Origin: Proteus mirabilis ATCC 29906 | GTDB taxonomy: Bacteria; Pseudomonadota; Gammaproteobacteria; Enterobacterales; Enterobacteriaceae | Direction: 5' to 3' | Assembly: GCF_000160755.1 (NCBI RefSeq) | Contig: NZ_GG668579.1 | Coordinates: 252,255-316,254, forward strand | DNA: 64,000 nt | Part shown: one piece after another, positions 25,372 to 34,926 of the stretch | Numbering within the stretch: position 1 is the first letter of the stretch | Layout of the letters: each line of letters opens with the position of its first letter | Position numbers and translations under genes: made by a program | Notes under the pieces: model-generated | Told to the model about the DNA's origin: nothing | Database searches by the model: none | Seen by the model: only the letters and a program-made list of their open reading frames with translations

Positions 25372-27597
25372 TTACCAGCCCACCGCAAACCCGGCGCCGA
25401 TACTGGTATCGCCGCCGTTATTCCATGACGCATTCAGGCGCACATTGGTATTGGCCGTCGGCTTATACTGCACCCCGGTGGCTATCGCCTGTGCATCACG
25501 GTAATGCCCCATCGCCATCCCGAACGAAAAACGCTCACTGTTCACATACGGAATGGAAGATATTGCGGTCACCCCGGCAATCCCCGCATTGGCCCGTTTC
25601 TCCACCTGACTGATTTTATTGTCCAGCTGACTGAAACGCTGGTCGGTATACTGCCGGGCATTGTCCAGCACCGTGTGGGTCACCTGCCCGAACGTCTCAT
25701 CGGTATAGCGGTTTGCGGCCGCCAGGGTCTGTTCCTCCCCCTCAATACGGGCCTGCTGCTCTTCCGTAATCCGCTTGTTTATCTTCGCCTCACTGTACTG
25801 AATGCTCACATCGGTGTAGTCCATGGCCTGTTTCAGCGTCTGCTTATCGCCGGCAATACGCGCATCCCGCTCCTCATCCAGTTGCCCTTTGTTGACCGCA
25901 TCCGTTTTTGCAATGCCGGCCGCCACATGCGTCAGAAAACGTTCCTGACCTTCACGGCCGACGGACACGCTGTTATCCCGGTCAGCCAGGCTGCCGTCCC
26001 CCAGTGCCACACTGTTTTTCGCCAGCGCCCGGGCATCCACACCCAGTGCCACGGATTTTTCGCCCAGCGCCAGACTCTTATCCCCGACCGCAACAGCCTG
26101 TTTACCCTGACTCAGCGTACTTTGCGCCTCATTCAGGGCTTTATCCGCCGCCTGATATTCCGCCTGTTTCTGCGCCAGTTCGGCTTTCACCTTCTCCAGA
26201 TCCCGGATGTTTTCCAGCTCGGATTGCGTCGGACGCAAATCAGACAACTTTGTATCCAGCGCGGAGAGATCCTTTTCCAGCCGGGAGAGTTGCGTTTCTG
26301 CCTGCTTCAGTGCCTGATCGGTGACGGCTTTTTCCGCCGATAACTGCTGTTTCAGCTGTGTGGCCTGTGACGACATGGCCTGTGTGTGACTGAGCGCATT
26401 GTCCTGAAGGTACTGATCCACTTTTTGTTTCAGCGCCTCCGGGTTGGTATTCAGCCCGACGGTGTTATCCCGGGGACGGCTTTCCAGTACCAGCAGTTGC
26501 TGTAACTCTTTGGCATAATCCGGGCTGTCCGGCGATAAACTGTTGACCTTATCCAGCTGGATCAGGTAGTTCAGCTGATTCTCATAGCGGGTGAAAATAC
26601 CGCTGACCATCTGATTAAAGGTGCCTTCATCGATGTTATCCAGATACAGCTCTGACAGGATCTGCTTCCCGGCCTCTGTCACCCCGGTGAGCCCCTGCTC
26701 AATTTGCTGCCGGGCATTTTTCTGATAAGCCTGATACAGATTCTTTTTCCCGTCCGCAGAGGTGATCAGGGCGATTTTGGCCAGCTCTTCCTGATAACCG
26801 GCAACGCCCTTCAGGGCCGCGGTATTCAGGTGTAAACGGGATAATTGTTTCTTCTGCTCGCTGTCCGTGACCGCATCCGACCACAGCATCGCTTTATCAC
26901 TGTGGCCGGCACTCAGTACCGGGGACAGGGCCACACCCTGATAGTTGGTCGTAATCTGAGAACCGGTTTTCTCTTTGATGGTTTCATTAACCAGAGCACT
27001 TCTGGTTTTCGCTTCAATATAGGCATTAACATAACTGACATAAAACTGCGTGTCATTACTGACCGACGTATCCTGCTCAACCCGTTTTTTCACTTCCTGA
27101 GCCAGACGGTCAGCCTGCCCCTGCTGCCACAACGCCACAAAATTCTCATCCACAATCTGTGAAACCGCCCCCAGATTGCGTTCATAAATCTGTGCCATCC
27201 GGTCAGCGACCTGCTGTGCCTGTGTCACCTGCTGCTGTTGCGCGGTACGCTGACCCGCCAGGGTCTCCTGTTGCTGCAACAACGGTTTCATCGCTTCCTG
27301 ACGCTCCAGAATATTGCTGTTCGCCAGCGATTTACTGTCAAACAGGGCCTGCGTCTGCATGTACTGCTCATGCGCCTGCGCCCTGTTCTGCAACAGGGCA
27401 TTCTGGGCTTTCATCGCCGCCTGCGCCTGTTCCGCCGTCATATTGTTCCCCAGCGCCATACTGCCCTCACCGACAGCCGTACTGTGCTGCCCCGTGGCCA
27501 CGGCCGTGTCCCCCAGTGACACGTTTTTGGCCTGTAAAGCGCAGGAATAACTGACAACCAGCGACAAAAGCGTTACTTTAACTCCCGTCGTTTTCAT
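25372..27597 (-). CDS. taaP: Trimeric autotransporter adhesin, TaaP-like
   Basis: This is a surface-anchored trimeric adhesin; P. mirabilis TaaP is described as an autoagglutinin and adhesin encoded on ICEPm1. From 27597 the order is: signal peptide (MKTTGVKVTLLSLVVSYSCALQA), short YadA-like head repeats (SLGDTAVATG, STAVGEGSMALG), a long Gln/Ala-rich coiled-coil stalk (about residues 35-500), a second head block (AVGDKSLALG, SVALG repeats), a neck (HVAAGIAKTDAVNKGQ), more stalk, and a YadA-type membrane anchor of about 70 residues ending in Trp (FAVGW). The gene lies inside the secretion operon between the TraC-like ATPase gene and the TIGR03757-like gene, in the same orientation. Confidence 0.88.
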   Translation of the reverse strand: MKTTGVKVTLLSLVVSYSCALQAKNVSLGDTAVATGQHSTAVGEGSMALGNNMTAEQAQAAMKAQNALLQNRAQAHEQYMQTQALFDSKSLANSNILERQEAMKPLLQQQETLAGQRTAQQQQVTQAQQVADRMAQIYERNLGAVSQIVDENFVALWQQGQADRLAQEVKKRVEQDTSVSNDTQFYVSYVNAYIEAKTRSALVNETIKEKTGSQITTNYQGVALSPVLSAGHSDKAMLWSDAVTDSEQKKQLSRLHLNTAALKGVAGYQEELAKIALITSADGKKNLYQAYQKNARQQIEQGLTGVTEAGKQILSELYLDNIDEGTFNQMVSGIFTRYENQLNYLIQLDKVNSLSPDSPDYAKELQQLLVLESRPRDNTVGLNTNPEALKQKVDQYLQDNALSHTQAMSSQATQLKQQLSAEKAVTDQALKQAETQLSRLEKDLSALDTKLSDLRPTQSELENIRDLEKVKAELAQKQAEYQAADKALNEAQSTLSQGKQAVAVGDKSLALGEKSVALGVDARALAKNSVALGDGSLADRDNSVSVGREGQERFLTHVAAGIAKTDAVNKGQLDEERDARIAGDKQTLKQAMDYTDVSIQYSEAKINKRITEEQQARIEGEEQTLAAANRYTDETFGQVTHTVLDNARQYTDQRFSQLDNKISQVEKRANAGIAGVTAISSIPYVNSERFSFGMAMGHYRDAQAIATGVQYKPTANTNVRLNASWNNGGDTSIGAGFAVGW

Positions 27598-27691
27598 GAC
27601 GTCATGTTTCCTCTTTTTAACATACCCAATGAAGCGGCCGGGTAAGCCGTGCTGCAACACGGTTTACCCACTCCCTGCTCCACCCGTTTCA

Positions 27692-30559
27692 TCATCCCGG
27701 CACCCGGGGCGGTAACCCCCGTTTCCGGTCAAGTTCATCTGCCACCCTGAACGCCGCTTCCAGCTCACTGCATCCGTATTGCTCCATCAGCACCCGCCGT
27801 TGCTGCTTCTCCTCTTTTTCCGTCATCCCCAGCGCCAGATATAAGCTCGGCTGTACCACCCGGAACAGCGCCTCCACTTTCCGCGCCAGCACCACCCCTT
27901 CCGTGTAACAGCCGGAGAGTTTGGCTGCGGACAGCAGCACCTGTTTCTGCTCCTCACTGAGCGTCTTAAAGCGGGCGATTGCCTCCACCTCTTTCTGCGG
28001 CATCGTCAGACACACCCACCACTCCGCCATATTGAGCATTTTCTCGGCACAGTCCGGATAGTCATCGAGGTTCTGGGTCGCCAGCCACAGCCAGGCCCCC
28101 AGTTTCCGCCACATTTTCACCACTTTGGTCACATAGGGGGATAACAGCGGGTTGACCGTCACGATATGCGCCTCATCCACCACAAAATTAATGTCCCGGG
28201 CCCGGTACTGATCCCGCTCGGCAATATTGTTGATGGAGTTGATAAGACTCACCATCGTCAGCGCCATCTGGGCCTCATACCCTTCCCGCGCCAGGTGCCC
28301 TAAATCAATCAGGGTCACATCCGCCTCCGGCCACAGCTCCCCCGGCAGATTAAACAGCTCATGCTCAAAACTGCCCGGTTCGGTAAACATCCCCAGGGAT
28401 TCCGCCATTTCGGCCGCTTTCGCCCGGCGCTGCGGATTTAATGCCCGCCCTTCCTCTTCACCTTCCCCCCGGGAGAGGGCATACAGCGCCTCCTGCAAAT
28501 CCGCCGGCAGCATCTGCCGGTCGGCGGCATAAGACGCCCGGGCCCCCGCCATCAGCGCCCGGCGGATCATCGCCCGGTCAGCCCGCTTCAGCTCCGCTTC
28601 TTCCCGCACATCCCCGCCGGTGATCATCATGCGGGCGGAGATTTCCATTTCCCCCAGAATGTCACGCTGCCCGTCATCATCCTCAGATTCACTGTCCGTC
28701 TCGGGCAGTTCATCCGCATTCAGTGCCAGACGCTGTTCATCCATCATCAGCAGCTGATGCGCATCCGCAAACAGCGGCAGACGCACCCCGCTGCCGGGCT
28801 TGACACTGACCTTATTGACACTCAGCCCCAGACTGGCGTAATAGTCCGCCAGTAAACCAAAGGAGTTACCGGCCTCCGCAATAAACAGACGCGGACGGCG
28901 GACCGCCATCAGCTGCGATAACTGTGCGCATAAGGTGGCGGATTTACCGGCCCCGGTGGGACCGAATAACAGCAGATGCGCATTCTGGGTACGATCCTGT
29001 TTATTCTGCGGATCAAAGGTCAGCACCCCGCCGCCCCGGTTAAAGAAACTCCAGCCGGGATGCCCGGTGCCGCTGGTGCGCCCGGTCACCGGCAGTAATC
29101 CGGCCAGGTGCTGTACCCAGGTCAGCCGGGTATACCAGTGTTTTTTATCCGTCTGCGGGTCAAAACACATCGGCAGGGCACGCAGATACCCGTTCAGCGG
29201 CGCCACATCATATTCCGGCTTCACCGGCTCCAGACCGGCATTCAGCAGCGTGGCCGTCAGATCCACGCGCTTTTTGTTCAGTTCCTCCACCGAGCCGGCA
29301 CGCAGCAGCAATGACAGGGAGGCCCGGTAAAGCTTATGGCGGTGCCCCAGTAAACCTCTGGCGGTTTCCACGTCCCGGCGGGTACGTTGCGAGTCGGTGT
29401 TTTCCCCCACCGAGTTTTTCCCCAGCCGGGTAAATTCCTGCTCCAGCGTATCCTGGGGCTGTGTGACGATGGTCATCGACAGCATCGTCCCTTCCGGAAA
29501 CAGGTCCATCAGCGCATTGATATTTTTGTCACCGCGCTTCTGCTCCCCGGTCAGGTGCCCCGGCCCCGGGGCTTTACGCAGTTTTTCGATATTCACCACA
29601 CCGTGCGCCAGGTTATCAAACCACCACACGCCGTTTTCCACATCCGACCGGGGCGGGGTAAACCACAGCGTTTCCGCAAAATCCTTCAGCACCGGCAGGG
29701 TGCCCGGGGCTTCCTCCGCCGCCGGCCAGTACGCCCCTTCCCGGTACAGCGTCTCCCGGTCCACCCAGTCAGGGGCCGGATTGAAATGACGCAGCAGCCA
29801 CTGATGCACCTGCCTCCCGTCCTGGCGGACACACTGCACGCCGGCACTGCCCAGACTGCTGACCAGCCGGTCACACATCTGATTGAGCATCGCCACCGGC
29901 GGCATCGGATCGGTATAGCTGTTCCCCAGCCGGCGGTAAACCACCATCCGGGTCCGGCGCTGCTGTCCGCGCCAGGGTTGTCCGGTCACCTCCGTGTCCT
30001 TAAACAGCCCTTCCGGACGGGCAATCCCCCGTAAATGACGCGCCATTTCGGTCAGCCAGGCTTCGGTAAACGCGGTGCCCCGGGCCGCCGGCAGGATATA
30101 GTCCCGCAATGTGGCCAGTGTGACGCTCACGTCGTCCTCATCCTGACAAAAAAACTGCACCACCCACGGGTTATCATCATGCTCATCCAGACTGTCCTGA
30201 AGCGCATCCTCCACCGCATCCCGGATTTCGAGCAGACGGCCGGCAGAGCGCCCTTCCGTCGGCGCCGGCTCAACGGCATACACCGCCCCGACCGACACCC
30301 CGTCATCAAGCAGCAGGCATTGCTCCTCATCCAGAAATTCCACCCAGGGCAGGTAATCAATAAAGGACGGATTCGCATGGTAAATCTTCTGCTCATCCGC
30401 CCGGGTCATTTTTCCCGGCCGGGAAAGCGGCTGACGGCCTAAACCGGCATTCTCTGCCGGTGTACTGCGGTGTACGGTTTTGTCAGCCTTGTTTTCATCC
30501 GTTTTTTCAGCAGAAACCGCCTGCGCTTTCCGGCGTGAGCGGAATAATGAAAATCCCAT
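27692..30559 (-). CDS. traC: Conjugative transfer ATPase, TraC/VirB4-like (TIGR03744)
   Basis: This is the cytoplasmic ATPase that powers pilus and mating-channel assembly. About 955 residues, the PFL_4706 family size. Walker A GPTGAGKSATL is near residue 533 and Walker B FVVDEAHIV near residue 790. An N-terminal TraC-like domain precedes them. The frame can start at GTG 30562 or ATG 30559; both overlap the upstream stop, so translation is coupled to the lipoprotein gene. A stretch of acidic residues (DSESEDDDGQRD) interrupts the ATPase domain. Confidence 0.92.
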   Translation of the reverse strand: MGFSLFRSRRKAQAVSAEKTDENKADKTVHRSTPAENAGLGRQPLSRPGKMTRADEQKIYHANPSFIDYLPWVEFLDEEQCLLLDDGVSVGAVYAVEPAPTEGRSAGRLLEIRDAVEDALQDSLDEHDDNPWVVQFFCQDEDDVSVTLATLRDYILPAARGTAFTEAWLTEMARHLRGIARPEGLFKDTEVTGQPWRGQQRRTRMVVYRRLGNSYTDPMPPVAMLNQMCDRLVSSLGSAGVQCVRQDGRQVHQWLLRHFNPAPDWVDRETLYREGAYWPAAEEAPGTLPVLKDFAETLWFTPPRSDVENGVWWFDNLAHGVVNIEKLRKAPGPGHLTGEQKRGDKNINALMDLFPEGTMLSMTIVTQPQDTLEQEFTRLGKNSVGENTDSQRTRRDVETARGLLGHRHKLYRASLSLLLRAGSVEELNKKRVDLTATLLNAGLEPVKPEYDVAPLNGYLRALPMCFDPQTDKKHWYTRLTWVQHLAGLLPVTGRTSGTGHPGWSFFNRGGGVLTFDPQNKQDRTQNAHLLLFGPTGAGKSATLCAQLSQLMAVRRPRLFIAEAGNSFGLLADYYASLGLSVNKVSVKPGSGVRLPLFADAHQLLMMDEQRLALNADELPETDSESEDDDGQRDILGEMEISARMMITGGDVREEAELKRADRAMIRRALMAGARASYAADRQMLPADLQEALYALSRGEGEEEGRALNPQRRAKAAEMAESLGMFTEPGSFEHELFNLPGELWPEADVTLIDLGHLAREGYEAQMALTMVSLINSINNIAERDQYRARDINFVVDEAHIVTVNPLLSPYVTKVVKMWRKLGAWLWLATQNLDDYPDCAEKMLNMAEWWVCLTMPQKEVEAIARFKTLSEEQKQVLLSAAKLSGCYTEGVVLARKVEALFRVVQPSLYLALGMTEKEEKQQRRVLMEQYGCSELEAAFRVADELDRKRGLPPRVPG

Positions 30560-30996
30560 CACAAGCCCTCCACACGCTCACCCGGCAGGGCATACTGCAC
30601 TTGATGGTAAAACGGAAACACCGTACTGTATCCCGGCACCGGCAGATTGCCGGCCGAGAGATGCGGGAACACATACATCACCATGTCCGGGTTCGGCAGA
30701 CGCGGAAACTGCTGATGGATCTCACTGCTTTGTGTCCGGGTATACGCGGTGTCCGCCTGCTGAAGGCGCGCGGCTTCATCATTCGTCAGGGCGCGTCGCA
30801 GGGCGCTGCGGGCGGTCTCCGTCACCGTCCGGCTGTCCGCCGCACCGTTCGGATCAGCCTGTCTGCCGGACCAGATGGCCATCATGTCGCTGTTTCCCGC
30901 CGGCAGCAGCTCCTCTTTGGAGGTGGCACAGCCGGCCAGCAACAACACCAGTGCGCACAGCACTCTGCTTTTCATCACACATTTCATCATTCTCAT
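30559..30996 (-). CDS. Conjugative transfer lipoprotein (TIGR03751-like)
   Basis: The 145-residue product has a lipobox VLLLAGC, after which Cys would be lipidated, so it is probably an outer-membrane lipoprotein (VirB7/TraV role by position). The body contains RRALTNDEAARLQ and LPNPDMVMYVFPHL, as in the family. The start at 30996 overlaps the previous stop as ATGA; Met codons up to residue 8 are alternatives. Confidence 0.8.
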   Translation of the reverse strand: MRMMKCVMKSRVLCALVLLLAGCATSKEELLPAGNSDMMAIWSGRQADPNGAADSRTVTETARSALRRALTNDEAARLQQADTAYTRTQSSEIHQQFPRLPNPDMVMYVFPHLSAGNLPVPGYSTVFPFYHQVQYALPGERVEGL

Positions 30997-31478
30997 GATA
31001 TGACGCCTCCCGCGCCCTTCAGGATCGCCCCCCGGCAGGTCAGCCGGGCAAACTCACCGTGACAGCTCAGTTCAGATAGTGAAAAAGGCACACATTGCCA
31101 GCCGGCTTTATCCGGCGCCTCCCCTTTAAAAACGGTGTACAGCAGGCGATCCCAGTCACTGTCCTGCGGCCACGCCTCATCCCGCGGGGCAAACCGGTAA
31201 ACGGTAATGTCGTTGTCACTCAGCCCCACCCGGTGACGGCCCACAGACAGAACCGCCCCGGGCGTCTCACCGGCGGTACTCTGCCACGCCAGCTGTATCG
31301 TCGCCGGTGACATGCCGGCAATCAGCTGCTGTTGCTCCTCATCAAACACCTGATGACCGGCCACCGTCAGGCAAAAATGACTTCCAGTACAACCGGCCTG
31401 TCCGGCACTGAACACAAACACCAGCGGAAACGTCACCGGCGTCACAGCCAGCACCCCCGGCTTCGCAAAATACGTCAC
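30993..31478 (-). CDS. Unknown 161-residue protein inside the transfer operon
   Basis: I do not match it to the standard PFGI-1 families. It is soluble, with several Cys (QAGCTGSHFC, WQCVP, LSCHGEF, LTCRG), and could be exported although no clean signal peptide is visible. Both ends overlap the neighbours as ATGA, so it is a genuine operon member. It lies between the TraB-like and lipoprotein genes, where reference operons, as I recall them, have no gene. Confidence 0.6.
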   Translation of the reverse strand: MTYFAKPGVLAVTPVTFPLVFVFSAGQAGCTGSHFCLTVAGHQVFDEEQQQLIAGMSPATIQLAWQSTAGETPGAVLSVGRHRVGLSDNDITVYRFAPRDEAWPQDSDWDRLLYTVFKGEAPDKAGWQCVPFSLSELSCHGEFARLTCRGAILKGAGGVIS

Positions 31479-32971
31479 TCCAGACCTCCTTCCTCACCCT
31501 CTGTCAGTGAAAAACCGTAATTCACCCGGCGTCCCTGCGATTCATAATCCACCGGGATCTGACGGCTGATATGCACCGCGACTTTCTGCCCCGGCGGCAC
31601 ATACACCGCATCAAAGGTCTGCCCGTAGCGGGATTTCACCCAGTCCGCCACATCCTTAAACCCGCCGCCGATGGCACTGCCCAGCGCCGCTTTCCCCGCA
31701 TCCCCGGAGAGCGAGGAGGTGATACCGTACCCGTTGTTCTGCGCGGTATACTGACTCTGCGACATCGCATCCCCGGCCGAGGCCGCTGCCGTCAGGGCAA
31801 ACAGGGTCGGCAGATAGGTGCCGGCATTGGTTTTACGTTCACCGCTGATACACGGGATCCCGCTCTCATCTGAAATCCAGCCGAGCGACCCGCCGTTATT
31901 ACGGGCATTCTGTCCGCTGTTGGCCTGACTGCCGCCGTCCGTCCGGTCAGCCGGCTTTGGCACCGTGCGGATCGTGCCGTCCGTAAAAACAAAGGTGATC
32001 GAGGTGATATCCCCGCGCACACAGGACAATGTCCAGTCACCGGTGGCCGAGCCGCTGATCACCGCCCCTTCCACATCCGGTAACTCAATGCCGTTCGCCG
32101 TGAGGTTGTCTTTTCCCACCACCACCTTGAACGGATACGGATCGGTCACTTTACCGTCAATGGGCACCCGCCCCAGCAACGCCGTCATCGCCTGGCTGCC
32201 CACCAGGGTGGCATTCTCCGGTATCGTGTACGCCGGTTCGGTATGGGCCTCACCGTCCACTGTACCGGAGAGCGTGCGCTGATTTTTGGCCACCCGGTCC
32301 AGTTCCGCTTTCTGACGGGTAATGGCGTTATCCTCCAGAAAAGAGGTCGGAAACGCCGGTTTAGCCGGTTGTCCGTTCACCATCCGCCCCGGTTCAGCCG
32401 GTTGTGCATCCTGCGGCTCAGCCCACAGCAACCCGTCTTTCACCGTCAGTCCGCTGCCCCCGGTATCCAGCCCCAGTCCCAGCGGAATATCGCCTTGTCC
32501 GCTGCCCTGAGCCGGCTGACCACCTGATGCTGTCAGCGTTTCCCCCAGGCTATCCAGACGCCGCATCAGTGTCTGCTGCTCCTGTTGCAGGGCACGCTGC
32601 TGACTCTCCGCTTCCTGACGGACGGAAGCCACCGCAGACTGGATCTGCCCCGACACATTCTGCTGCCGGTTACGCAGCTGCGCATTCTCTTCCAGCAATT
32701 TCTCATTCTGGGCGATCAATTCCGCCTGACGGTCACGTACCGTTTTCATAGTGCCAATCAGCGTCCTCAGTGTATCGGCCGGGGTATCCCCCTCAATCCC
32801 GAGTGACTTCAGCTCCCCTGGGTCAAGGTCATTGATTGACTGAGACAGGTTGTCCTGTCCGCTGCCGGTGACCGGCGTGTCGGGCTGGCAGCTTTTGATA
32901 CCAATCAGCACCGCCAACGCCAGTGCGGACGGCACCAGAATTTTAACCAGCGTATTGGATTTCACTTTCAT
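31475..32971 (-). CDS. TraB-like ICE protein, PFL_4705 family (TIGR03752)
   Basis: This is the inner-membrane-anchored scaffold of the secretion channel (VirB10/TraB role). The order is: N-terminal membrane anchor (ILVPSALALAVLIGIKSC), coiled coil about residues 75-140 (Gln/Glu-rich), Gly/Pro linker, and a periplasmic beta domain (TLVGSQAMTALLGRVPIDGKV onward) ending with a VAVHISRQIPVDYE segment. The 498 residues fit the family. It is coupled to neighbours at both ends. Confidence 0.88.
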   Translation of the reverse strand: MKVKSNTLVKILVPSALALAVLIGIKSCQPDTPVTGSGQDNLSQSINDLDPGELKSLGIEGDTPADTLRTLIGTMKTVRDRQAELIAQNEKLLEENAQLRNRQQNVSGQIQSAVASVRQEAESQQRALQQEQQTLMRRLDSLGETLTASGGQPAQGSGQGDIPLGLGLDTGGSGLTVKDGLLWAEPQDAQPAEPGRMVNGQPAKPAFPTSFLEDNAITRQKAELDRVAKNQRTLSGTVDGEAHTEPAYTIPENATLVGSQAMTALLGRVPIDGKVTDPYPFKVVVGKDNLTANGIELPDVEGAVISGSATGDWTLSCVRGDITSITFVFTDGTIRTVPKPADRTDGGSQANSGQNARNNGGSLGWISDESGIPCISGERKTNAGTYLPTLFALTAAASAGDAMSQSQYTAQNNGYGITSSLSGDAGKAALGSAIGGGFKDVADWVKSRYGQTFDAVYVPPGQKVAVHISRQIPVDYESQGRRVNYGFSLTEGEEGGLE

Positions 32972-33864
32972 CGGGCTTTCCCTCCCGTCCTCCGGACAGG
33001 CGGCTCCGCAGGAAACGCCTTATCCGGTTTGCCTTTCATCACCAGATACACTGTGGTGGTATCCTCCGGTGTGCCCTTCGCGTCCAGCCACTGATGCTGG
33101 AACGTGGCGCTGACAAACTGCCCCTGCAACTGACGGGGATCCAGCACGACTTTCTGAGCGGACTGATTGGTCAGTTTCACCGCCACCACCCGGTACTCCG
33201 CCGCCTGCCAGCCGGCCAGCGGCCGCGCGATCAGTGGTTCAGACGGGTAGAGTGCTGTCAGTGTTTTTGGTAAGGTCAGTGGCAAAGGTTGTACGCCGGA
33301 CACCGGCTCCACTGTTCTTAACGGTGCATACAGACTCTGGGCGGCATAACGGGTCAGTAAGACCAGTAACGGCGCCGGATAACGGGTTTTCGCTTTGCGG
33401 TCCACGCTTTCCGGTACGGCATCGGCTGCTGCCCCCGCAGCCTGCCCGCTGCGTCTGACGCTCTGACTGTCACGCTGCGTACTGACTTCACCGCTGTACA
33501 CCACCCGCACCGGCTCCAGCTTCCCTTTACCGGCAGTGGCCGTCACATCCAGCAACAGGATTTCCCCGCTTTCCACATCCTGTAACTGAAGGCGGGTCTG
33601 CGGGAAGGCGCTTTCCGCCCGCAGGTACACCGCCCCTCCGGTACTCTGGATCCGCAGTTTCTCATTCAGAGACGGTGGAAAACCGACACGCACATTTTTT
33701 TCCACAAACACAATGCGCTCTTCCCCCACATGCAGAGAAACCGGTAACGGAATACGCTCCCAGCGGACCAGCTCTACCGCCTGCACCGGCAGCGGCAGAG
33801 CGGCCACAGAAAACACCGCCGAAATCCCCAGAGCACAGGCCGTCAGATGACGTTTTATGCTCAT
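32968..33864 (-). CDS. ICE protein, PFL_4704 family (TIGR03749, TraK-like)
   Basis: This is a periplasmic protein of the channel core. The signal peptide covers about residues 1-29 (ISAVFSVAALPLPVQA), followed by VELVRWERIPLPVSLHVGEERIVFV, the opening typical of the family and comparable to TraK secretin-like proteins. 298 residues. It overlaps the TraB-like gene by four bases, consistent with a stoichiometric core complex. Confidence 0.85.
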   Translation of the reverse strand: MSIKRHLTACALGISAVFSVAALPLPVQAVELVRWERIPLPVSLHVGEERIVFVEKNVRVGFPPSLNEKLRIQSTGGAVYLRAESAFPQTRLQLQDVESGEILLLDVTATAGKGKLEPVRVVYSGEVSTQRDSQSVRRSGQAAGAAADAVPESVDRKAKTRYPAPLLVLLTRYAAQSLYAPLRTVEPVSGVQPLPLTLPKTLTALYPSEPLIARPLAGWQAAEYRVVAVKLTNQSAQKVVLDPRQLQGQFVSATFQHQWLDAKGTPEDTTTVYLVMKGKPDKAFPAEPPVRRTGGKAR

Positions 33865-34505
33865 TGACTGACCTCCTTATTCTGCTCCGCCGCTTCCAGA
33901 CGCTGAGGCAGCCCGTCATAGCAGTCCAGGGCCAGACCAAACGGATTACTTTCCGGATCGCCCTCCCAGCGCACCACTTTCACCGGATAACGTACCGTCG
34001 CTCGCTTGACCGGCTCCGCGCTAAAATATTCATCCGCTACCAAATCCAGGCGCACGATCCAGTTATCCCGGTCAATCACCCGGACTTTATCCTCACTGAA
34101 CCCGCGTCCCGGGATCTCATACACCACCCGGGAACGCCCTTTCAGCTCCCCGAGCGTAGTACGGTAAGCGGCCTCTTTCTCAAAATACGCCCGGCAGGAC
34201 GGCGTCAGATAGGCACTGAGCTGTGCAATCTTTCGCGGATAATCCACCTCGCCGTCTTTCGGCCAGGCATTCAGTTGCTGAAAAATATAAAAGCTGAAAG
34301 CGTACACCGTCGGCAGCGGCACTTCCCACCATGCCCGGGTACTGCCGGAGCGCAAATCCGGCGGATTATGGATCGTCAGTTTAGCCGGCGCCCGCATCCA
34401 GCCGGCAAAGGCCACAAACAGGCAGAGCACCAGCACCCCGCAGATCATCCGCAGTGTCAGAATGTGCTGGTCCCGGTTTTGCAGGGCATGACGAAATTTA
34501 CTCAT
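33861..34505 (-). CDS. ICE protein, PFL_4703 family (TIGR03746, TraE-like)
   Basis: The 214-residue product has one N-terminal membrane segment (ILTLRMICGVLVLCLFVAFAG) and a soluble periplasmic domain with PPDLRSGSTRAWWEVP and FSFYIFQQLNAWPKDGE, features of the family (DUF2895). By position it plays the VirB8/TraE role. Overlaps both neighbours. Confidence 0.88.
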   Translation of the reverse strand: MSKFRHALQNRDQHILTLRMICGVLVLCLFVAFAGWMRAPAKLTIHNPPDLRSGSTRAWWEVPLPTVYAFSFYIFQQLNAWPKDGEVDYPRKIAQLSAYLTPSCRAYFEKEAAYRTTLGELKGRSRVVYEIPGRGFSEDKVRVIDRDNWIVRLDLVADEYFSAEPVKRATVRYPVKVVRWEGDPESNPFGLALDCYDGLPQRLEAAEQNKEVSQ

Positions 34506-34914
34506 GGCGGCCTCCGGCGATATACCGGCACAGTGACAGCGCCTGCGTCCGGCGTAAAAACCATCCCTGAGATACGGTGATGAGGGATTTTTCAGTCAGC
34601 CGTCCGGTCAGCGGCAATGTGCGGGCAAACCCAGTTTGCAGTTTCCAGGACAATCGGCGGTAGAGATAATTTTCCGGTTTTCCGCGTTTGATACGGGTCA
34701 GAAAAGTGCCGCCAAAAAACACCACCAACAGCGGCATTATCAACGCGCCGGTCGGCAGGATCACCCACCCGGCCAGCGGTAACAGCGGGATACTGATAAC
34801 GCTCCCGCCCACACAACCGACACCGGCGGCGGCAAACATTTCATGGGTGGTAAATCCGCGAAAGACGGTGGGCTCTGCATTTAAGCGATCCGGCATAAAA
34901 TCGATGGTCTGCAT
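34498..34914 (-). CDS. ICE membrane protein, TIGR03750 family (TraL-like)
   Basis: The 138-residue product has the family opening (MQTIDFMPDRLNAEPTVFRGFTTHEM) and two membrane segments (about residues 27-70) followed by the cytoplasmic LTRIKRGKPENYLYRRL motif. It has the TraL/VirB3 role by position. Confidence 0.88.
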   Translation of the reverse strand: MQTIDFMPDRLNAEPTVFRGFTTHEMFAAAGVGCVGGSVISIPLLPLAGWVILPTGALIMPLLVVFFGGTFLTRIKRGKPENYLYRRLSWKLQTGFARTLPLTGRLTEKSLITVSQGWFLRRTQALSLCRYIAGGRHE

Positions 34915-34926
34915 CGTTGCCTCCGC

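Noticed and set aside
22449..30442. Many long plus-strand frames opposite the secretion operon
   Set aside because: Antisense frames are open because of GC-rich third positions; they are rich in Pro, Arg and His and lack start signals, while the minus-strand genes have clear families and coupled starts.
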